A stretch of DNA of 64,000 nucleotides from Pochonia chlamydosporia 170 (lineage: Eukaryota; Ascomycota; Sordariomycetes; Hypocreales; Clavicipitaceae). The stretch covers positions 2,108,001 to 2,172,000 of the forward strand of contig NC_035793.1 of the NCBI RefSeq assembly GCF_001653235.2. Reading direction: 5' to 3'. The translations under genes were made by a program, and so were the position numbers. Below, one piece after another: positions 55,774 to 64,000 of this stretch; the stretch's first letter is position 1, and each line of letters begins with the position of its first letter. The notes under the pieces are model-generated. The model ran no database searches and had not been told where the DNA came from. It saw nothing but the letters and a program-made list of their open reading frames with translations.

Positions 55774-56745
55774 ATGAACGGCGAAGATCCGCCCGAGCGG
55801 CCTGACTATATCACCAACATTATCAACGGCCTAGAGCGCTACAACCCTGAGGCTGTCGGTTCCCTCGAGACCTATCTTCAAGAGCAATGCGAACAGAAGT
55901 TTTGCGACTCCAATGCCAACCGAACCCTGCTCAAGCTGTGAGTCGAATTTTACCCCTTGGCGCCTGCACGAATGTGAATGCCTCGCGATTTGGATAGCGC
56001 GTCTTTTCTTGGGCTACGGCAGCTATATGATGATCATTTGTCAACGTTTCCTATTACCTGACAGCGACGAGAGTAATCAATCTCACGCACGTGAAGTCAA
56101 CTTATTAGTCTCTGACAAACTGCCTCCAATCATTTATATTGCGATAGTCGCGATGCCGCGGTACTTCTTGGAGACAATTTTGGCTAACTTATGTCTTTCT
56201 CATCCGGCAGATACCAGCTCAACCCTGACCGATTGAAGGATGAAGTCGTCACCAACATCCTCGTCAAGGCTATGGCCCTATTCCCCTCCGCGCAGTTCTC
56301 TCTCGCCCTCCACCTCATCAACCCCTCTGCCGCTGCCACAGGCGAACTCCACGAGGCGTTGACCAAGCTGCGAACACTGAACTCGCAACTCGAGGGTTCT
56401 CAGTATGCCCAATTCTGGGCCTCTGTTGACGGTGACGACCTGTGCGCCGACCTGATTGCCGATATTTCCGGCTTCGAGGACATGGTCCGACACCGTATCG
56501 CCCAACTCGTCTCCCAGGCTTTCCGTGAGCTGAAGCTCACTCACCTCGAGTCATGGCTCGGACTGAATGAGGACGCTACCCGCAAGTTTGTCACCGATGT
56601 TTGCGGATGGACCGTGGATGGCGAGGGCAACATCAAGGTTCCTTCTAACCCCGACAACGAGGCTAAGAAGGCTGAGATTCGGGAGGATGTCAATGTGGAG
56701 CAGTTTGCAAGAGTCATTCGACGATCATGGGAGGAGACTGTTTAA
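55774..56745 (+). CDS. EIF3K: Translation initiation factor eIF3 subunit k
   Basis: Exons 55774-55937 and 56211-56745, with a 273-nt GTGAGT/GGCAG intron, give 232 aa. eIF3k is a non-core subunit of the eIF3 complex that binds the 40S ribosome. The start MNGEDPPERPDYITNIINGLERYNPEAV and the following YQLNPDRL segment match the family N-terminal HEAT/PCI-like repeats. The winged-helix part contains HLESWLGLNEDATRKFV and the C-terminus IRRSWEETV. Upstream in-frame codons are rich in Ser/Thr/Pro and belong to the leader, so ATG 55774 is chosen. Yeast lacks eIF3k; its presence fits a filamentous ascomycete. Confidence 0.92.
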
Positions 56746-57083
56746 ACCATCGTGAAAAATGGTAGAGAGGTTATGAAGTTCCAAATGATGATGCAAAGAG
56801 GTAAAACCTCTACGGGACATGATGGAGCATGATGAAGGGCGGGTTATGAATCCACGAGGGTCACTGGTGGGTGGGAAGAAACCAAAATGGGAGAAATTCC
56901 AATCAGGCGTTTAATCGGTCATATCATTGAGATAGCGGTATTGAGATCTAGAGTCAGCATAGAACACAGATCTTTTAAGCCAGGTGCCCAAGAAAATTTG
57001 TGAATTAAGTGCTCTAATGTATCTCATCACCTTGTCTCATGACATCTCGCCTATCCAAGCTATGCTGTATTCACTTTATCACT
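56746..57083. other. Convergent 3' spacer, eIF3k and TSR4
   Basis: 338 bases of 3' flank. No gene or repeat is visible. Confidence 0.5.
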
Positions 57084-58389
57084 CTATTTTTCTTTTGACA
57101 GTTCCTCCCACTGCACGCCAGCCCACTCTTCCAAATACCCAGCCTCCTCCTTCTCAACATGTCTAGGCTGGCAATCCCGCTCACAAACACCAACAATAAC
57201 AGTACCCCATTCCATGCCCTCCAGACTCAAATCATCCGCTTCCAACTCCGCAATCGCATTCGGGGTCAGCTGCACCTCAAATGTCCTCCTGCCACCGCAG
57301 TTAGGGCACCCGGGAAACGAGCTCTTGGTGAGCTTCTCTCCCACGGCGTCTGTCTTCGAGTACAGAAGAGGTGTCCCTCCAAACTCGTACCGAATAACCT
57401 GGTCCGGATTCTGAGCGAGGCGATCCGCAAATTTTTGAAATGCGGCATCCATCGATGACTCAAATGCTTCGCGGTCTAGAGCAGAAACGGTCTCCGGCGC
57501 ATCTACCTCCTCAATGCGAGCATTGTCAGGGATCTTGTTGGTATTTGGTTCGAGAGTCTCGTAATCCGCCTCAGCGAGGTATAGCGTTGGATATGGTTTC
57601 GACAGTGCTGAAGTCTCTGGCCAAGGCTCTGGAGGCGGAGGGGGACCAGCCGGCGTCGTGTTTAAAGATAATGTTTCAGCAAATGTCTTATTCAGTGCCG
57701 CGGGCTTGACATCTTTCGGTTGTTCCTTGGGGGTATCTTTTTGAGGTTGGGCGCCGAATGGATTTTGTGCTGATGCCGTGGAAAAGGGGTTATTTGAACC
57801 GCCGGCACTGTTCGAAGTGCTGAATGGATTTGCGTTGCTTGAGAAAGGATTTGCTCCTGAGCCGCTACCAAGACCCTTTCCTCCAAACAGAGCATCACCC
57901 AAACCAGGCCCGTCATTCTTCGCTTTTGTCTCTTCCTTCTCGGGTTGTTCTTCTGTTTGCGACTCTTGGGCTGTTGTGGTGCCATCCCCCCAGACTCTTA
58001 CTCCCCGCAGAGCTCGAATACTTCCGTCCTTGCGTCGGCAGGCGTCTCGCTTGCAAGCAAAGACGTATAGTCGTCGATCGTGGTTGGGAAACTTCTCCGG
58101 TAACTCGGCGTTTAATTGGAGAATGAGAACCATGAGGTCCTTGCAGGCTTTGCAGCGCGCGAGAGCTGCAGACGGTGGTTTGTCGGTATCCATCCATTCC
58201 TTCGTCTAATGTCAGTAATATTTCGCAGCATGCTCGGCGCAAAGTCGGTTGGGTGGCTGGAATACTTACAGGATAGCCGCCCAGCTTGCTGATTGTCTCA
58301 TCATCTGAGTCCTTGGAGGCATAGCCCAAGAGAACATTGGTCTCTGTGAATTCTCCTCCATCGGAGGAATCAGAATCGTACGAAGCCAT
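57084..58389 (-). CDS. TSR4: 20S rRNA accumulation protein 4 (PDCD2 family)
   Basis: Exons 58389-58270 and 58205-57084 give 413 aa. Tsr4 is a dedicated chaperone of ribosomal protein uS5 (Rps2) and is needed for 20S pre-rRNA processing. The N-terminus has LLGYASKD and the segment ISKLGGYP, then Cys pairs in CKACKDL and FACKRDACRRKDGSIRALRG (zinc-binding). The C-terminal PDCD2_C domain follows, with RYEFGGTPLLY, CPNCGGRRTFEVQLTP and EWGTVIVGVCERDC. The linker carries four NPF tripeptides within about 40 residues (ANPFSS, ANPFST, NNPFST, QNPFGA), which resemble EH-domain ligands. The intron has a GTAAGT donor and TTAG acceptor. ATG 58389 starts the acidic MASYDSDSSDGGEF leader. Confidence 0.9.
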
Positions 58390-58691
58390 CGTTACGAAGT
58401 ATTGATTTTCGCAGAGGTTCTGCCTGTGGTTGATGTTGATGGTGGGGTCAAGAAATTTTTGGGCGCCGTAGAAAAAGATCTCCAAACCAACGCGGGGCTT
58501 AGTGCATGGAGGAACCGCCACCTTCAAGCCAAAACTTTGACTTGGTTCGGGGCCACAGGTCTGGAATAATAATGAGAAGGCTCATTAAAATAGACAGCTA
58601 CAACGTAGTACAGGTCACCTATTGAAAACGCCATGCATTCCATCCCAAAACCCTTTTTATTCTACCAAGTTATCTATCGTGGTATTAACAT
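58390..58691. other. Spacer between CCT6 stop and TSR4 start
   Basis: About 300 bases; TSR4 upstream region and CCT6 3' UTR. Nothing specific seen. Confidence 0.45.
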
Positions 58692-60648
58692 TTACATGTG
58701 ATCATCAGGGCCGTCCATGCCAGGACCAGGACCAGCTGCTCTACCCATTTGCCGAGCCTTCAACAACTCATCACAAAGCAAAAGGTTTGATGCAATGCTA
58801 GAGCTGGAAGCAATGCAGTTTCTCAGGACTCGGAAAGAATCAAAAACACCTTCCAGTTCAGCGTTCATGGGCTCTCCACTCTCCAAGTTCAACCCGACAA
58901 CCTCTCCGTCGTTGAATTCGTCTTCCATTGCGGCCACTGAAGATATTGTGTTAGTGGATTCGTCCAGCATCATTTCCAAATATTTTACTTACAAGCATCC
59001 TGGACGTCATGTCCACCGTTGGCAGCCAGAGTCTTGGGGATAATGAGCAGGGCATCGGCAAAGGCCTGAACACCTGACTTGGCCTTGCCTTTGACGGTCT
59101 TGGAGAAGGCGTCACTCTTCAGGTGAAGAGCACAGGCAAGTTGGAATGCGCCTGCGCCAGGAACAACGCTCTTGTCAACAATCATATTGTAGACACTTCT
59201 CAATCCGTCTCGGACTGCATCAGTCACTTGCGCAATAGTGTGCTGGTTGGGACCCTTGATCATCAGAGTCACGGACTTGGGGTCCTTGACCTCCTCAACG
59301 AAGGTGTATTTCTCCTCGCCTAGGGTCTGCTCATAGACAAGGCCAGCCCATCCAAGAACGTCGGCGGACAGATCATCCACGCTGTTCTGAGCGACACCGC
59401 CGCAAATCAATTGAAGACGCTCCATGTTTCGGCGCTTGGCGCGGCGAAGGGCGAGAATGCCGTTCTTGGCTAAAACGTCGAGAGATAGAGGATCGATGCC
59501 CTTTTGGTTGATGATGACAAAGTTCTTCTTGCCGTCCGTTCCGCAAAGTTCCTTCTTCAATTCGACAATCTTCTTCAACTTGGCGTCAATAAATCGGCGC
59601 TCACTCTCAACAAGCTTATCTCGCTGCTCTGCGCTAGAGTAGAAGAAGCCCGAGTTGATCTCAGTCTTCTCATATTCTAAGCTGACGTTCATGGTCAAGA
59701 TATAGCAGTTCTCGAGTCTCTTAGGCATATCCGGGTGACGAGCACCATGATCCAGAGCGAGACCGCGAATGAGCTGAGTGTCCGCAGCAGTTCGGTGCTG
59801 CATCTTCATGATTTCAACCATGTGCAAATCGGGTTTCGCGGGCTCTTGATAGATGGCGAGAACGGCATCGACAATGGCAGGTGTGAGTTTCTTTGCAAGC
59901 GTAGAGTTGAGTTTGGTAGCGAGAGAGGTGCGCGCGACACTGAGAAGTAGTTCTCGGTCAACTTCTTTTGGAAGCTTAAAGTCGTCGAGGAACTACACAA
60001 TATATGTTGGCTTCTGCTTCACTTGACTCTACAAGGATCTAACAGAGGGAACACATACCTTCAGAGCTTCAGCCTTGGCAATCTCAAATCCATCACAGAT
60101 GACACGAGGGTGCAGTCCTTCCGAGATATATCTGTCCGCCTGCTTCAGCAGCTCACCGACCAAGAGCACCACCGAAGTAGTGCCATCTCCGCAGATATCG
60201 TCCTGTGCCGTGGCGGCTCGAGCAATCATAACAGCGGTGGGATTTTGAATTTGCATTTCTCTCAAGAGGACGTTTCCATCTTTAGTAAGTTTGATCTGTC
60301 GGCGAAGAAATATTAGCTTCATCGTAACCCCCTGAGGGGTATCAATCGGCGGGTCCGTACCTGTCCAGCTCCGTCAACGAGCCTAAGAAACAAATATCAG
60401 TAAAAGTACAGTGACTACAAGGGAGAGTTACTATTATCTCACATTTTAATAGTGCCGCGAGGACCAAGGTTGGACCTGAGAACCTCTTGCAAGCCAATAC
60501 CAGCATTGATATTGACCTTCAGAGCTTCGCCCCTCCTCTGTCAGGCGAGTTAGCATGGGACACAGCACACCGCCATTCGGGAAATGGAACAGGTGAGAAG
60601 ACGTACTCGGGACTCGGCCTTGGGGTTGAGAAGCTGCGCGGCCGACAT
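58692..60648 (-). CDS. CCT6: TRiC/CCT chaperonin subunit zeta
   Basis: Exons 60648-60607, 60537-60443, 60382-60361, 60295-60059, 59992-58993 and 58936-58692 give 546 aa. Cct6 is one of the eight subunits of the cytosolic chaperonin that folds actin, tubulin and others. The sequence is nearly collinear with yeast Cct6. It has [12 protein letters not shown] at the start, [11 protein letters not shown] and [14 protein letters not shown] around the nucleotide site, [15 protein letters not shown], the segment [42 protein letters not shown] and [14 protein letters not shown]. The third exon is just 22 nt (LVDGAGQ) and is indispensable for the frame. The first exon is also small (14 codons). Splice ends are GT-AG throughout. 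Confidence 0.93.
60361..60382 (-). other. 22-nt microexon of CCT6
   Basis: Encodes most of MLVDGAGQ, a conserved chaperonin segment, between introns with GTGAGA/CTTAG and GTACGG/GACAG ends. Skipping it shifts the frame. Confidence 0.85.
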
Positions 60649-61210
60649 TGTGATGCTTGCGAGCTCACTTGGAGGCGATTCGTGTGGTTGTGCAGCGTCG
60701 GTCGCTTGTTGGTGATTTCGCAAGCTGGACAACGGCGACCCGCACAAAGTCGTGGTGGGCTGGATTGGGGTCACTTTTTTCTGCCTGTGAGGTCAGGGCG
60801 GTGTGGGCCAACACTGTGTTCATGCCTACGACGGAGGACAGTTGAGGGCCAATCAGACCGTGGTTGTCTGGATGCCTGGGCAAGAGTGATGGTGGGGTGA
60901 AATGAAGGCAGCTCATTGCCGCTTCCATTTCCACATGCATCTGTAGAGTTCTCTGTTTTCTGCCTCCCGTGCTAGCCCTGTGAGCTACCTAGGTACTAGG
61001 TATGTAAGGGACTGCTTGTGGTGAGGCCTAACGTCCAGTATCACACAATTGGACAATTGGCGTCTTGGCCGGCATCATCAAATAATACTTTGTGCTCATC
61101 TGCAATATCTCCTCTCTTCATGTTTACATTTTCTTTTCCTAGCAGCCGGTTTTGTTACAATACTCTACCTGTCACTCATTTCATTTATGTTAGCTTGTCA
61201 TTCTCACCTA
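60649..61210. promoter_or_regulatory. Upstream region of CCT6
   Basis: 562 bp between the CCT6 start and the stop of the MYND gene, both on the minus strand. No exon is supported. Confidence 0.4.
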
Positions 61211-64000
61211 TCACCCATCAACTTCCATACACTCCATGCGATGCTTCTTCCAATCTTTCTTCTGGCATTCTGCGGAACAATACCTGGCCACCTGACACCT
61301 CATACATTTCTTTAATGACCCTCCATCTTTGGCATCCGTCGTTCCGCATCTTCGGCATCGATCAGTTGCAGCCAACTGTCCTCGGCCTTTCGCCATATCA
61401 ACAGGGGAAACAACATCCTCAACCAAAGGCACCGAAAAGGTTGGGCTTATGGCAATTCGAACAGCGTTAGGCGCTGCCGTCTCCCACTCTGGGACTGAGA
61501 TGAAGTTCTCTGGCAACTTCCCATTTCCACAGGAACACACAACTTGATATCCTGGTTCTATGCTCAAGGGAACCGTTGCTCGTCTTCGTTTGTATTCGCA
61601 GTCAGAACGGTGACTCCATGTGCGACAGCGCTCTACCAAAGCCGGGAGGGCTTTCTTCCATAGAATGAGCTCCGCATCGTTGACATTTATGGTGGCACAT
61701 TCCAGTGTTCGTATAAGTAGTAAGAATTGCTCCATATTACCAGACGCAATGAGCTGGTTTGTAAAAGGAATCGCAGCCGCATCCAGCACCACAGAGGAAT
61801 TATCTGCGTCAAGCCTTATTCCCGAGACAAATATCAGCATGTGAATGCCGCCCTTGTTGGGGTGGTTGATGGCAAACATGCCAGTTTGCCCTCCCTGAAG
61901 GCCAGACGCCAACATGAACATGGTCAGCAAGGATTCCTTAAAGTTGACTCGTAGGTTTTCGGATATTCCATCCTTATTATCGGCCTGATCTCTGATTTTC
62001 TTCTCCCGGGGAGAAAACTCCAATGAGGCTAACGTCACAAGCCACTGCATTTTATCTTTCTGCTCCACATCTAGGACAGGAAGGGCATCCAGGTTCATGT
62101 GGGAGGCATTGAGAGCTGCAGGGAGGCCCTGTCTATCCAGCTTCGTAGGATAGATGAAATCTGAAAGGATTTCTGAGTCCTTGGAGCTAGCCACTGGTGC
62201 AATGACCTCAACATAACCCGACTTCCTTGCAACTCTAGATCGGCTTCCCGCCTGAGTGACCGGTACTGGAAATCGAATAGGACACACCAATTTTTTATTG
62301 CCGAAAATGACGTCCATGACAAAAGGATCTCGTTGCTGAATTTCGATTGGGACTTTGTCCTGTAGCAGTGTCTTACCCTTCTCCGAGAGAAGGTCAACAC
62401 GGCCAGTTATCGTCGTAACCTCAGACTCAGAAGCAGGTACTTCCGCCACGATCTTGTTGCTAACATTGCCACTCGCCTCGTCAACAGAATCCTTGAAATT
62501 CTGAATTCCTCCACATACAATCCGATGACCCGTAAGTCCCGGCAAGAGCTTCGTAATAAAGACTGTGGAAGAGGCTGAAATCTTTGTTTCAAAGACAGTC
62601 ATCTCCATGCCTAGCGTTTGAGCATACAAGAGGGCAGCTTGGCCTGAGGGCGGTATGCAAATGCCAACCCGTGTGTCGGCAGGATCAACTTGCAAAGCAG
62701 CCGTTGGGACAACAAACGATGCAATTAGGGGCGAGTTGCCTTGCCACCCTCGTTCGTCTTGTTCAACCACTATGGGTGTATTTTCATCCTCAGGCGAGTT
62801 CTTGACTTTTCCAAAGACGATATGAACGTCACTGTACATGTTGTGCCACTGATTCGGTGAACCTGGACCAGCTCGAAGCGAGCCTAGCAGTGTTGGGGCA
62901 GCCATCTTGCTAGACTGTGAGTCCTTGTATAGACGGTCAATAGCAGGTCGAGGAACAACTATTGTGACAGCCACAGCAAGAGGGATATTCTTCCAGAATC
63001 GGAACGGCCCTCCATTTGACAGTGTGTCGCCATCACCAAGCAGCCACGACTCGGTGCTCACGTCTTGCAGATGCATTTGGATCCCAAGCTCTTGAAGCTG
63101 GTTAGTTGATAGAGCTAGGGTTCTGTCTTGAGAAATCCTGTCGAGTAGTTGAGAGCAGACGGCCGGCCAATCCGTCTTGACTCGGTGCTTAACGACTTTC
63201 AGAAATGCGGAAAAACTCCCCCGATGAAAGTGAGTGTATGTTGAAGATCGCTCGAGTATCGAACTGGCATTTACTTTGAAGTTCTCCACCGAGAACATCT
63301 GCAGATAGATGTCAAAGAGGACCCGAACGAGCGCCGAGGTATCAATGTGAAGCTTCCCCCTGCCTCCCAACTGCCCCGACATCTGATCATCTCGCTTCCA
63401 CGCCAGACGACTGTGCAACTGCGCTTCCGGAGTTTGCAAGCCTTCACCAATCATACCCAGAAAGACCTCGTCGACATGAGATTCACACTTTGCGTTTGTC
63501 CAATACTGCACGGGACTGACACCAAAAAGGAGTAAAACAGTGGCAGGATGTCCGCAGAGGACCTTTTCAAACGCCTCTTGCTGCGACTTTCCTCGTTTCA
63601 AAAGAAACTCTGTATATATAGTAGCCCATGGCTCTGTCTTCAGCAACGAAGCCGTTGCAATGACGATGTTTAAAGCGCCAACATGATCAGAAAGATTGGA
63701 GCTGTCAACCACATCGAACGTCATCGGACCATTTGCATTCGGTCCATACTCGTCCCTATCCAAAGACAAGACCTTCAGATCCCACTGCCTCCGGTACCAA
63801 TTCGCAGATGGCTTGCCAGTGCTAGCGCAGTACTGCAAAGTGTGACAGCAGGCAAATACGTCAGCCACAAGAAACCGCAGCACGATCCTCCGACGCGCAA
63901 TCTCTTTGAACGCGGCAACCCACTCGAAGAATTGCGTCTTTGCAGCTTCCGCAATCTTGAAGTCCGTGTCCTCGTTGCCCTTCAGAGGCGAATTCTCAGC
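61211..64000 (-). CDS. MYND zinc-finger protein with a large N-terminal domain (partial, start outside window)
   Basis: The frame is open without an intron from the right edge to a stop at 61,211, giving 929 visible residues; the N-terminus is missing. The C-terminal ~40 residues form a classic MYND zinc finger (CRRCGTTD, KKCMRCQVARYCSAECQKKD, HRMEC), a protein-interaction module. The N-terminal visible part (KTQFFEWVAAFKEIARRRIVLRFL, TFDVVDSSNLSDHVGALN) resembles the DUF4470-type domain often paired with MYND in fungi. The long middle shows no domain I recognise. The function is unknown. The first Met in the open frame is internal, so the true start lies beyond the window. Confidence 0.8.
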   Translation of the reverse strand, partial: AENSPLKGNEDTDFKIAEAAKTQFFEWVAAFKEIARRRIVLRFLVADVFACCHTLQYCASTGKPSANWYRRQWDLKVLSLDRDEYGPNANGPMTFDVVDSSNLSDHVGALNIVIATASLLKTEPWATIYTEFLLKRGKSQQEAFEKVLCGHPATVLLLFGVSPVQYWTNAKCESHVDEVFLGMIGEGLQTPEAQLHSRLAWKRDDQMSGQLGGRGKLHIDTSALVRVLFDIYLQMFSVENFKVNASSILERSSTYTHFHRGSFSAFLKVVKHRVKTDWPAVCSQLLDRISQDRTLALSTNQLQELGIQMHLQDVSTESWLLGDGDTLSNGGPFRFWKNIPLAVAVTIVVPRPAIDRLYKDSQSSKMAAPTLLGSLRAGPGSPNQWHNMYSDVHIVFGKVKNSPEDENTPIVVEQDERGWQGNSPLIASFVVPTAALQVDPADTRVGICIPPSGQAALLYAQTLGMEMTVFETKISASSTVFITKLLPGLTGHRIVCGGIQNFKDSVDEASGNVSNKIVAEVPASESEVTTITGRVDLLSEKGKTLLQDKVPIEIQQRDPFVMDVIFGNKKLVCPIRFPVPVTQAGSRSRVARKSGYVEVIAPVASSKDSEILSDFIYPTKLDRQGLPAALNASHMNLDALPVLDVEQKDKMQWLVTLASLEFSPREKKIRDQADNKDGISENLRVNFKESLLTMFMLASGLQGGQTGMFAINHPNKGGIHMLIFVSGIRLDADNSSVVLDAAAIPFTNQLIASGNMEQFLLLIRTLECATINVNDAELILWKKALPALVERCRTWSHRSDCEYKRRRATVPLSIEPGYQVVCSCGNGKLPENFISVPEWETAAPNAVRIAISPTFSVPLVEDVVSPVDMAKGRGQLAATDRCRRCGTTDAKDGGSLKKCMRCQVARYCSAECQKKDWKKHRMECMEVDG

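Overview
The window reads as nuclear DNA of a filamentous ascomycete, most likely a Sordariomycete and possibly Hypocreales (inferred from protein character only; no phylogeny was run). Genes are mostly split by short GT-AG introns, typically 45-120 nt with GTAAGT-like donors and CTAAC-like branch sites. They lie on both strands with 0.2-2.4 kb spacers, and nearly all products are conserved eukaryotic housekeeping proteins. I see no CRISPR array, rRNA, confident tRNA, intact transposon, virus or biosynthetic cluster.

Layout. 1-15.5 kb: an RCC1-repeat mitochondrial protein (FMP25-like, -), COG3 (+, with an apparent 1-nt frameshift), a double GFA/CENP-V-domain protein (+), a YMC1-like mitochondrial carrier (+) and a RINT1/TIP20 tether (-). 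15.5-28 kb: a FIG1 mating protein (+), a large GH47 alpha-mannosidase (-) and the cell-wall-integrity MAPKKK BCK1 (-). 30-36.5 kb: an EGH1-like GH5 glucosidase (-) and a 12-exon sugar-porter MFS gene with a Ser-Pro repeat tail (-). 38-48.6 kb: SKI3 (+), RMI1 (-), a GRE2-like reductase (-), VPS51 (+), NIF3 (-) and a BolA-like protein (+). 48.9-64 kb: AP-1 beta (-), a possible small membrane protein (+), DNA ligase I (-), eIF3k (+), TSR4 (-), CCT6 (-), and a MYND-finger protein running off the right edge (-).

Functional themes. Membrane traffic is well represented: COG3, RINT1/TIP20 and VPS51 belong to three different tethering complexes (COG, Dsl1, GARP), and AP-1 beta, the GH47 enzyme and BCK1 also concern the secretory pathway or cell wall. 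RNA and protein synthesis (SKI3, eIF3k, TSR4, CCT6) and genome maintenance (RMI1, DNA ligase I) make up most of the rest. Several pairs are divergent and could share promoters (FMP25/COG3, MFS/SKI3, reductase/VPS51, NIF3/BolA, ligase/eIF3k).

The most notable points are the COG3 frameshift, two stop-free in-frame introns (VPS51, AP-1 beta), very small exons (22 nt in CCT6, 24 nt in the MFS gene), a probable AAG splice acceptor in NIF3, the tandem GFA fusion, a 9-bp coding repeat in the MFS tail, an unrecognised short tail-anchored ORF near 52.3 kb, and a 49-bp tandem duplication at 21.45 kb. I found no convincing undescribed multi-gene system.
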